A stretch of DNA of 64,000 nt. It comes from Rugalucina vietnamica (lineage: Eukaryota; Mollusca; Bivalvia; Lucinida; Lucinidae). The stretch covers positions 26,173,456-26,237,455 of the forward strand of contig OZ024875.1 of assembly GCA_964017185.1 (NCBI GenBank), written 5' to 3'. The notes beneath the pieces were generated by a model. It made no database searches, was not told the origin of the DNA, and worked only from the letters and a program-made list of their open reading frames with translations. Below, one piece after another: positions 1 through 12,200 of the stretch. How positions within the stretch are numbered: the stretch's first letter is position 1; each line of letters begins with the position of its first letter. The position numbers and the translations under genes are program-made.

Positions 1-60
1 ATGGAAGAGAAGAAGGTTCCCTCGTCATATCTCCCCAACTTGGCTAGGACTGACTCTAGT
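1..60 (-). repeat. partial duplicate of the exon 21 tail inside intron 21
   Basis: Bases 1-60 repeat 83-142, a period of 82 bp. The unit is the last 72 nt of exon 21 plus the first 10 intron bases. The copy carries changes (GTCCTAGCC for GTACTAGCC, GGGAG for GCCAG) and is cut by the window edge before its own donor. Read through from exon 21 the frame meets a TGA, so it is not a coding extension. Confidence 0.9.
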
Positions 61-69
61 AATACTTAC

Positions 70-228
70 TGTTAGTGATAGAATGGAAGAGAAGAAGGTT
101 CCCTCGTCATATCTGGCCAACTTGGCTAGTACTGACTCTAGCACAGACAGCAGTTTCTCTATGATACACTTCACCATCTGAACCTGAACACGCTCCAGAA
201 AGTCATCTATCTTTGTGTGGTACTGGTG
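70..228 (-). CDS. CADPS: CADPS coding exon 21 (last exon in window)
   Basis: A 159-nt phase 0-0 exon after TTTACAG. It encodes [40 protein letters not shown] and [13 protein letters not shown], donor ACA|GTAAGT. Vertebrate counterpart: HQYHSKIDELIEETVKEM and LAKLSRYDEGTLFSSFLS. The gene continues to the left of position 1 (expected next block, roughly, is the conserved ...KYVDVPKPG... region). Its last 72 nt plus 10 intron bases are copied again at 1-60. Confidence 0.94.
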
Positions 229-3200
229 CTGTAAATATAGTTATCAGAAATTACTGTTACACAAATACCAACAGATTTGCCTGAAACACTTGTAATGATG
301 ATCTTTCATGATGAAATTTCAAGTATTTTGGAGACACTGCTTGTACATCACACTCAAAGTATGCACCCTGTATCTTCTGATTTTCATATCATGTAAAGAC
401 TATTTTTCTCATTAGAAATCTAACAAATACATGTGTAGGACATAACAAAATATAATTATAATTTGTTGATATTCTCAAACATACTCATTGAAATACAAAT
501 CATCCCATTTAAGCCTGGTAAAAGACAGAAGCTGGATTGGCGAATTTTTGAAGTGCCTTGATTAAAAATAAAGTCATACATTACCAAATAAATACAACTT
601 TGTGTCTGAACAAGTTGTTTATTACGAGGTGAATTTTTTTGTATATGAAACTTCAAACTAGTATCTAGCAATAAGTAAGTAGATCATGAGGTGAGATTTT
701 GCAAGTTACATGTATAAGGTTAAAGAGTAAAATGTATGTGTACTTGTATGAGACAAAACATTTGCAAATATGCAAATATGGTCAAATATGTAACTCTAAT
801 TAATTTAGTCCTAATTTGGAAATGGAAAACAGACTGATTCTTCATTATCCTTCTAAACTGAGTTCCACTTTTTCTTCTCATCTTTTAAATCGGTCAATTA
901 TCAGAATACGTTAATGCCCAATCAGCATCAAAATGACTCGAAAATATTTCTGTGCTTTTAAAATCAAGGTTTTACTGCACATGCACGTGTAATTGCCTCA
1001 GGGTACAAAAGTGCATTTTCCATGCCTCCCGCGCATAAACTTGTGCATTTTTCAAACCATGTATGCATTTCAAATCTTGAAGGAAGGCAAAATGAGTCAA
1101 TGTCAATGTTGAAACCTACGACTCAACCCCTGAAATTGTCATTGATTTGGTACCCATAGATTGCTTATCTTTTTTTAAGTTCATCATCAGTTGGTCAAGA
1201 GGTTAACGTTACTGCAGATTTCAACCATATGCTTTATGCTGAATAAAGTGTATTGTGACTTTGTAATATTCAATTTTCATTGTGTTTTACTGCAAACGAA
1301 TAGAGTGATTGGTACAGTTTTGCAAGAGAATCATCAAAAACGCTGATTTCCTTCTATTTTTCAAAAATAACCCCTTCATCCGTTAAGACTGAAACCCCAA
1401 AAAGTCATTCATGTCTAAATGATGAGTTGTGTTGGCTATGGAACTCAGTATATACATGTATTAACTTTCAAGAAAGATAATAAGATTATTTCCATAAGAA
1501 ACTTACATCTTAAAATTATAACAGGGTCAATTCTACAAAGTTTTAAATGGACATGTACTGCAATGATAATGGGCATAAATATACGGCAGGATAGTTTAGA
1601 AGCTATGTATAACAAGCATACAATTATAACACTAGAAAGAAAGTTTAAATAATAAGCAAGAGGAAAAAGGTACCCATTTCCAGGACCAAATGTTACCCTA
1701 CTTTCAATTTGCAAGGCAAATCCGAGCAAACATTTGCATTAAATATAATATTAATGTATCATATCCTACATGAGCAAAGCATTTGAATGAATCCAATATT
1801 AGCCGGCATTTTTACTTCTACATGTAATTACAAGGTCTTTCAACCCTTAGGCCTCAAAATGTCCAAACTATCATAACTACTCGGGATCTGCCCATGTGCT
1901 TATAATTAATTCTAAGAACCATAAATTGTCAGACTTGTTACATCAGGATAACATGTCCCTGTAATATATACCCCCTTATACCCCACTTTTATATACCAAA
2001 ACTGGGGTATGCAGGGGTATATCTATTTTTTCTTATTTTTGCTCCAAAACATAGATTGTGGGTACTCGTTAGACAGTACTCGTAAGAAAAATATCAAATA
2101 TTTTCTACTGAAATTTTTCAATTGTTACAACCTAAGAAAAATCTGTATATTACATGGGCATGATCAGTTTTGTCGGTGAATAAAGATTTATAAAAGAAAG
2201 GAATTCACACCCTGTCACCATGCAATATAAAACACCAGATGCCGTGACGCAAGAAAACCGGTCTTCGGGGTTTACGACCAGGTCTAACACAAACCGAGCT
2301 GTACAAGCACAGAAGATGGCTAGAAGCTTGAAATTTTGGATTTAAGAAGTAGAGAAATTGTACTATCCGAGTAGCGAAAACAAAGGTGCTGATCAGCTTC
2401 GCAGTTACTGCAAAGATGATCTGCGCCTTTGTTTTCGCATAGGCCAAAATCCGGTTTTCTCATGCCACTGCTCATATGATATGAAGTATTACTTCATTCA
2501 ATTCAAGTAGCACATCATGACCTGTTTAAATTCCTTTTAACAATTTTCATGCCAAGGATTTCCACATAAATCACAGCAAACATTATTTGTGGTTCTTAGA
2601 TATCCTCTAGCAGATACCTACCAATTCTTCTGTCTTTTGATGTTTTCTCTAAAATATTGATCAGTCACATATCAAACAATGAACATTGCTCATGGATGCT
2701 TAATTATTACATAGCACTAAAGTTCAGATAGATACTTGCACATAAGAAGCCCCTAGTAATGATTTTTGCCTGTGTGGTACATTAAAAAATTTCTCCCTTT
2801 CAGGTAATGAAAGAAGGGCAGCTGTCCAGCCATGGGGCAATGCTGTAATCAATAAGTGTCAAGAATGTTTGCTTTGGAGATGGGTAAAAAGGTGGACCGA
2901 CCTTGCCCCCTTTGACCTTGATAGTGTAAATGTACCACTGAACATGGAAATAAACAAATAAAAATAAAGCCACATACACAGACATCAACAGAAAAAAGCT
3001 TTATAAAAATTGGCAGCAAAGACAATTTACTGTCCAAAAACTCTAGATAGATTTGAACTATCATAATAAAGTACATGTAGTAGGACACAGTGCGTTTAGT
3101 TGATAATCTGTCCACCTGCTAAATAAATGGTTATGATCTCAAGGTAGCTGGATTATATATAGCAGTTAGACAGTTTTATACCATAATTCATACAGGACGA

Positions 3201-6200
3201 TATTCATATGAGACAACACTTGTACAAGACAATATAACATCTATTTATGTTTGGAGGTACATATACTGAGATAATATAATACATACCATATCCCCACTGT
3301 CAAGGGCACACAGATGTAAAGCCTGAAAAATACAAAAAATATCAGGCGCTTCAGGCACTTTATTTATTTTTTTTTACATATGTAATACTATACATGTAGC
3401 TGTCTGTATTCACAAACATAGACACTGACTACTTTAACTGAAATACTGATGGAAAAGAATCTCAGATGGTTAAAGATCAAAGCCTCTCTATTCAAGGATT
3501 ATGTAAACAAAAATGAGTCTGCAGAGACAAAATTTTCAGCATCCAAGGCATGGAGAAAGTTAACTTGTTGATAAAGTGAGTACAAAGTCCAAATTTAATA
3601 ACTGGCATGCCTAAACTGGTTATCTAGAGACAACCAACAAACAACACAGAGGAATATGATAGTCACAATTATTGAAGTAAATCTTTCTTCTAAACCACCC
3701 CCCTAGCGTACCTTGTTTTTACAGTCAATGATAGTGTTCATCATTACACACACTTCAGGAGGTATATAGTAGTCTGTACTCCTACCACCCTTCCGCAGGA
3801 ATGTCTCAAACGACTTCAGAGTTCTAGGAAAAAATAACATAGCATTTATGTTTCAGTTCTTCCATGGTGGTCTCTATAAATTGTGCTATTTTGTACAGGA
3901 CTGTGTATCAGGAACAGTGCAAGTATGATATTTCTGTGGTGTAACTAGACGGAAACACAGTAATGTTACCAATTTTATTGGCATTCAGATGCACTTAAGG
4001 TGCCCATTCAGCATGTAAATTGTTCAATATCTTATACTCTTATTTCACCTGATGCAATTCCAAATAAATTAATGTGTATTTTATAGTATGAACTGATGAA
4101 AACATGTATTTGAAATGCTTCCTACCTTTATATTAACTGAAGTCCTGAAACTATTAACAACTCTGATAGAGAGCTAACTATTGCATACTCAAGTGGATCG
4201 ACAAATCACTTATCCTGGATATACTAGACCTTTTTACAATTTCAACATGTGCACAAAAGCTAAGTCATTGCACAGCACTGTAATGGGACACTTGTAACCA
4301 CCGAGCCAAATCATTTCTCAAATGATTGTTTGAAATGCTGGTAAGAAGTTCAAATAATCATTTTTGGTTATTGTAGAAAATGACTGGATAAGGATGAGCA
4401 GTTGTGCTGAAATTCTCTATTTGACACATCATTAACAATCCAAACCTTTTAGCAGCTGCTTCTATCATATCAGCTGCCATGAGTTTTAAGCGATGGTCTA
4501 GGTGTTCTGCAAACACTTCCTCTGGCCAGTGAAGGTCACGGATAAATGACTGTAGAGCATCTAACTTCCATAACATATCCTCGGACGTTGAACATCCACT
4601 ACTGTAACAGATATATCAACATAGGGAATCAAAACAAGTATTCCAACTGTACAACAAAACTCACTTGCATTTTAGCAACAGAAAAATCTGTTGATGGTGT
4701 TTAAACAAACACACAAGACAAACACATACACAGGGACTCGGGGTATTACACTATATGGTCAGTCATTATTCTCTTATGAAGAGAATTATTATATGCTTTC
4801 TTTTCATAGTCGGCACATCTTCTGTAAAATGAAGCTAATGTTAAATGATAAATGAAAAATCCACAAAACAATTAAATTAATGCAAAAGTTTGTACACAAA
4901 CTTGCTGCAAAATTGATCTATAAGGTGACTTTTAAGCACAATTGATAGCAAGTTGCTATGGCAACAGCAGTTTAGAGGCATATTATATATACTCACCCCT
5001 GAGATTCCATCTTTCTTTCTCAAAGCCTCAGTGTATAGACTGAGCTACAGAAAACTCCATCAGTTATATACTCACCCCTGAGATTCCCATCTTTCCTTCT
5101 CAAAGCCTCAATGTATAGACTGAGCTACAGAAGACTCCATCAGTTATATACTCACCCCTGAGATTCCCATCTTTCCTTCTCAAAGCCTCAATGTATAGAC
5201 TGAGCTAAAGAAGACTCCATCAGTTATATACTCACCCCTGAGATTCCCATCTCTCTTTCTCAAAGCCTTGATGTATAGACTGAGCTACAGAAGACTCCAT
5301 CAGTTATGTACTCACCCCTGAGATTCCCATCTTTCTTTCCCAAAGCCTCGATGTATAGACTGAGCTACGGAAGACTCCATCAGTTATATACTCACCCCTG
5401 AGATTCACATCTTTCCTTCTCAAAGCCTCGATGTATAGACTGAGCTACGGAAGACTCCATCAGTTATATACTCACCCCTGAGATTCCCATCTCTCTTTCT
5501 CAAAGCCTCGATGTATAGACTGAGCTACGGAAGACCCCATCAGTTATGTACTCAACCCTGAGATTCCCATCTTTCCTTCTCAAAGCCTTGATGTATAGAC
5601 TGAGCTACAGAAGACTCCATCAGTTATGTACTCACCCCTGAGATTCCCATCTTTCCTTCTCAAAGCCTCGATGTATAGACTATGCTACGGAAGACTCCAT
5701 CAGTTATATACTCACCCCTGAGATTCCCATCTTTCCTTCTCAAAGCCTCGATGTATAGACTGAGCTACGGAAGACTCCATCAGTTATATACTCACCCCTG
5801 AGATTCCCATCTCTCTTTCTCAAAGCCTCGATGTATAGACTGAGCTACGGAAGACTCCATCAGTTATATACTCACCCCTGACATTCCCATCTTTCCTTCT
5901 CAAAGCCTTGATGTATAGACTGAGCTCCGGAAGACTCCATCAGTTATATAATCACCCCTGAGATTCCCATCTCTCTTTCTCAAAGCCTCGATGTATAGAC
6001 TGAGCTAAAGAAGACTCCATCAGTTATGTACTCACCCCTGAGATTCCCATCTCTCTTTCTCAAAGCCTCGATGTATAGACTGAGCTACGGAAGACTCCAT
6101 CAGTTTATACTCACCCCTGACATTTCCATCTCTCTTTCTCAAAGCCTCGATGTATAGACTGAGCTATGGAAGACTCCATCAGTTATATACTCACCCCTGA

Positions 6201-9200
6201 GATTCCCATCTTTCCTTCTCAAAGCCTTGATGTATAGACTGAGCTACGGAAGACTCCATCAGTTATATACTCACCCCTGAGATTCCCATCTTTCCTTCTC
6301 AAAGCCTCGATGTATAGACTGAGCTACGGAAGACTCCATCAGTTATATACTCACCCGAGATTCCCATCTTTCCTTCTCAAAGCCTCGATGTATAGACTGA
6401 GCTACGGAAGACTCCATCAGTTATATACTCACCCCTGAGATTCCCATCTTTCCTTCTCAAAGCCTCGATGTATAGACTGAGCTACGGAAGACTCCATCAG
6501 ATCCACATAGCGGACAACTTGGGGAGCAAACACATCACGCAGGTGCAGGTGAAATTTCCCATTGCATAAACTCTCTGAAAACATTTCCATTCAATCCTTT
6601 GAAACATCAAATGAAGGTTGAGGCGTGACTGCATTAACTTCTAGATACAATTTGAGTCTGTGCATGAGAAAACCAACAATTTGGGTATCAACAAGGTCCG
6701 ACACAAACTGGGCAGTACAGGAGATGGTTAGAGGCTGGAAATTTTGGATTTAGAAAGTAGAGGAATTATACTATCCATGCAGCGAAAACAAAGGTGCTGA
6801 TCAGCTTCGCAGTTACTGCCTATGCAGATTGTTGGTTTTCCCATACAGCAGCTCATTTGGAACATGTTTTATTTTGAATTGGATGTTCTACCATTTATTA
6901 TTGACATAAAAACAAACTGACTAATTAAAATGTTGGAGGTTGATTTACTGATTAACTTTTGATTTGTGGCTGAACATCCCAGGCAACATTTTTTTCAGTC
7001 ATATCAGGACAAAGCTATTCCCTGGGTATTAACTATTGGGAGTTCTGGTGTCTTGCTCAATGAAATAACTAGGCGACAGTGAGGACTAAACACTGACCGC
7101 AAGGCCATAAATAAATGCTCCCCTAACCATTAATTTGTTGTTTGGGGTATGACGACATCTCTTCTTGATACTTAGGCTATGCTGGATTATTTTGTTTGTT
7201 GGAGTCTATAGCAATTTCATTTCATTGCCATCATTATTTGACAATTTGCATACTGCTAAATACTGACCGTCAGTTCTAAGATAATCATTGAGTAGTTGAA
7301 AGAGAGGAAAACTATCCCAGGTGTCTGGTGGTTGAGATTCTAAACAAGCATCCATATCCACAGCAAACAACGACCAGAATATCTCAGCATGCTCAACCAA
7401 CAGGTCACTGAACCACGCAAATGCCTACAATAATATATTAGAAATATTTTAGATAATATATTATCCTGGTTTGCTTCAGATAGCAATTGATCAAAATATA
7501 AATAAAGATTTATCTCACATTAGCACCAGGTTCATAAAATTTGTTGTGGAGGCATTATGCTGACTTGACAGTCATGTAATAAATTCACAACATTGAACAA
7601 AGATGTCATTTTGTAAGCATGTGTTGTATATATGAAGCAATGGCTGTAGAAATTCATATTACTGTATTTCCAACTTGCATTCTTCAAACAAATTCACATA
7701 ATCTCAGTGATAATGTTAGTAATCATATTACTACATTATTACTATCCTTTTGACTTATTCAAAGTTAAGAAGTGAAAATTTTGAGAAAATGCTTATATTG
7801 GAAAAGGAGAATAATGAAAGCATCAGTCGAGCTGGTATAAAAGAAAAAAGAAGAAAATCATATCTTTAGAATCAATCAAATATTTTTCTACTACACTGCT
7901 ATGTCAGAAGCTAATTAGTGATGTCATTATGCAAAGCTATATTTCTAAAACTTGTTAATAAATTAGGGAGCATTATTTGGAGGTTACACCTTTTGTTTTA
8001 ACCTTTAGCATGCCAAGCAATATTTTTTTTCTAAAGTTGTGTGCAAATGAAGTTTTCAGACAAAAAAAAAACAAAAAAAAAAAAAAAAAACATTTTCACC
8101 ACTTTTCAGATTTCAAAAAGCATGGTTTCACATTTTCAAAAAGCTACTACTTTGTTTTGGGGGACAGATCAAAGTCTGACTATTGCTTCTTTTTGGGTCC
8201 AAACTGCATTGAAACCTTTGATGAGCCATCATTTTAGAATATACCAGGTCTATATTTGCAATTTCTTACAAAAATCCTGGTTAAAATGCGTTCTCTAAGC
8301 TAAAAATGCCAAGAGATATTGATCTCCTTTGACTTTTATGTTCCAATGCTATCTTGGATGTTATACCAAGTGACATGCGCAGTAACATCTTCATGTTCAA
8401 CCTGTAATAGATGCAAAAGTGGAGGATGGGGGAGGGAAATCAAAGAGTCTTGCCTCTAGTTGGCACAGATAGGATTTCCATGGCAGCATGCTAATGGTTA
8501 ATATTAAAAGCTCTGTTCATACACCACTTATAACTTCTCCAGCTGCCAGTGCATCACTATCACCAAATTTTAACTTTATTATTGCTTTTGCGGAAACCAA
8601 ATTTTACTCACATTTAATGCATTAGTAATATGTTTTCATGTATACATTGTTTTAGTCAGAGTGCTTATGAAACCTGCTACCAGCTTCAAGTTTAACCCTT
8701 TGTGACTTGAAATACACAAAGACATTAAAACCAATGTTTAAATAGACCATAGCTCATAGTTGTCATTGTCTTTCATTCAACTCCAGCATGATTAAGGCTA
8801 AATAATTTTTTATGTTTTATTTTTATTCACTTACAAGAATCATGTCTAAACAAGCTGGCAATATGTTTTATTAGCCAAAGAGAAAATATGTTTCATATAG
8901 TTTAAAATTCATTAAAATTAAAAAAGTATGTTCTAAAATAAGACCAATGCCTGGAATGTCTTCATTCCTTTGTACATCACTTAAAGAAACTGTTCCAAAC
9001 AGAGTACATAAAATGTGCTCCATCAATGGTAAAAGGGTCATTAAGAAATAAATATATGTATGGAATGGAACAAATCAATGAAATTATTTTGATTTTGAAA
9101 TGTCCTTTTATACCTTGCACCAAAGTAATTCTATTACAGTAAAACCAACTTATATACATGTATTTGACCATTTTTAATTTTAAGGGAAGACATTTTCTCT

Positions 9201-12200
9201 TTCTCTAATTCAGCTATAATCTAGGAAGAACTAATCACATTATCACAGCAGTCTGGTTCTAGCTTTCTTCTCTGAAAGTAAACATGGGCAAAATTGTATA
9301 CTCATTTGAAAGCAGATGTTTTTGACAAAAATTATAGTTGTACATGCATTCACCACTGTTCTGGTTTCATAAAAAAGAAAATCATAAATGGCAAAGAGTT
9401 GAATGTACAATGTGGGTATGTTTTCAAAATACATGTAATATCCAAAGTCACATGCTTATTTCCACATCAAAACCTAAAATGACTTGTGTCAAGTAAATAG
9501 AGACAAAATCTGGAAAAAATCAGACACATCATTCATGTGTGATATACACCAAATGTGATAAAATCATACTAAACAAGAAAGTGCTTCACAATGACTGGAT
9601 GCATTTGTAAATGAATGTATACACTTTATTAAAGAGAGATTTGTTTATTCAGTTTGACTTTCAGACCCAATGCGATACAAATATTGTTTATACGGATAAC
9701 TCACATATTTCTTTCATGTAAAAGCATAATTTACACTGTCTACTTTTTCTTGTTTCAAAAGTATGTATATGCATAACAATCCTTAATAAATGCACACATT
9801 GTTTAAATTTATTTTGAGGATCTATTTTTAATTCAATACATCTAAACCCCACTTTACAAAGCCTTATTTTATGATCTGATGACGCAAAATCCAATCATCT
9901 CACCAATACCTAGAAAGCAACATTTTTGAAAAGCAACCTTCAACTGTTAAATCACCTGCAAAGCCCCAAGAAAAACTATCTAGTATTATGAACTTCAATT
10001 CGATAAATCATTCTTTAATTCAAACATTATGAAAACATGCAGATCTAAAATATAAATTCTAATTTAATCTACCAATTTTAAATTGAAGCCAAGCATATGC
10101 TTGCCAAACTACTTGTAGATAGTGTAGGCTAATATTAATAAAATAAGAAGGTTATGAAATTTAATGGTCTATCTATTTTTATTTCAAGAGAAAAGACTGA
10201 AATCTTAATAGCTGATAAATCATCTACTTGAGGGCTACCAAATTCTGAAGATTCAAAAATCAAAGAAAGTCAAACATGAATAAAAAACCTCTAAAACCTA
10301 TTTAAAATAAAATGTGGCACACTTTTGATGGTGGCGAAAGATTGCAGATTAATATGGCTTTGAATTGAAATTGACTTTAAACCAAAAACTGTGTCGCTTC
10401 AAATAAATCACAAGTTGTAAATCAGACAGCAGACCTGATCTTAAAGAGAGTTTATATGTGCTTAATCTTTTTCTGAAATTAGGAAAGGAGCCATCCAAAG
10501 AGAGATTATTTTAGCTATAAGTGAAAATGCGGATCAGCTTAGGCACTGCTATATATAATTTGTTTTCACACCCCCATGAGGCAGGTAGCACAAATGAAAG
10601 ACTCATCAGACTGGGTTGATATCCAGGTAATCTTTCTTCATCTTGATTTGTACTACAGCTGTTGAAAGACTGTGATTTTTCTTCTCTATTTTTGTAAGCA
10701 AATCAAACAATTAAAGTATTAGATTTCCGTGGCCATATTACTTCCCAATCAGATGCCACCATCATGGTATATCTACCTTATGTGTTTCATTAGCCTGGAG
10801 GAGACAAGACTAGGAAAATGAAAATGGATGATAATGATTGGACAAAATACACACAATTATCAAAGGAGGTATGTGCTCGTAACTATTACACTGTTTTGTC
10901 AAGGAAGGTCCTATGCACAAATTACTGGAACACATTTTGAGACTTATGTCTAATAGAGCTAATTTTGTCACATTTAGTCGTCTACAAGTACAATTACATA
11001 CAACCAGAGTTTTAAAAAATCTTTAGCCAATCTTTTAGATCTTCAATTTCTAAGTTTGAATTGTAATTAGATGCATGATATAATCAAGGCCGTGGATAAT
11101 ATAGGCGATATAAGGCTGTAAATCTACATAGGCTTCCATGCACCTTCATTGTAAAGAAATCTACAAAACAGGCTGTATTATGATGCAGTTCCTTGATATA
11201 CAATTATTTAATTAACTCTGCATCTTCTGATTACTCAATAATCAGTATGGATTACCATTTAATTTAAACTTTCATAACTCTGACTGGCAAAAATTACTAA
11301 AACAGGATTAAAAGCACACTTAAGCAGAGCTATTTATACAGCACACATATAATACCAGGTCTATAATATATTCAATCAAAAATGACAGAAACTGATGCTC
11401 AAAAGGAGGGGCTTAGCAAACAAGCAGACACATGTACTGCACATTAACTAGATTTTCAATAATTTCTATTTGCCCACTATTTATTCATTTGCTGAATATA
11501 TTGTAACTTCAGTCTATTCAAAAGACTTCTATTCATGGAATCAATTCTTCATTTATATGAACGTTTCTACATTCTGTACTTTTTTCTTTTTGTGATGATA
11601 TTGATTTTTTTTTTTTTTTTTTTTTTTCAAGAACACGGCTAAATTCTCCTAATGTAAATCAGATAAACCAAAGAAAAATCAACTTAAAAGTATATGTATC
11701 ATACATTCCTTTTTTAACCATCACTTTTTATTATTATAAATTCTATTGTGATGTTTTATCATGAACCTTAGTTATTGTACCAGCAGGACAACTGTAAGCC
11801 TACAACAACAACTACAAGTAGGTGTAAGAGAGATAATTACCTCCGCATGGTGCTCCTCATTCTGTTGTAGAACTTCTATACACAGTTCAGCAAGGTGTAT
11901 TACATCCTCCAGTCTCTTCTTGGGTTGAATCTCATCATTGTACGAGTCTGATTGAAGAACATAGCAGAAGTCAAACCAAATGGTAACGAAAAACACAGGT
12001 TAAATTAGCTTCAAAGGTAACATATCAAGTTAAAAAATATCATTTTAGGCTTTCCTTTACCTTAAAATTGGGATTTTTCTTTCTTTGGTTATGGCTTAAA
12101 ATTTTCAGTCTACATGTCCCGATGGAGCAAACTATTTCTGTGTAGCAAACAATTTCTTTGTAAGCAGTACTATGGGGAGCTTGAAGTGTCTTGCTGAAGG

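Larger units (their letters stand above)
229..3286 (-). other. intron 20
   Basis: Non-coding. It holds a family D palindromic element (about 1965-2160) and a MITE copy (2238-2475). I see nothing else identifiable in 229-1960 or 2480-3286; the longest reading frames there are under 95 codons with no recognisable motif. Confidence 0.8.

Noticed and set aside
4991-6432. 80-bp repeats as a set of mutually exclusive exons (Dscam-like) or as a CRISPR array
   Set aside because: Copies contain no 3' splice site and no spacers; they are contiguous and end in the same frame-breaking TGA. CRISPR is also excluded by the eukaryotic context.
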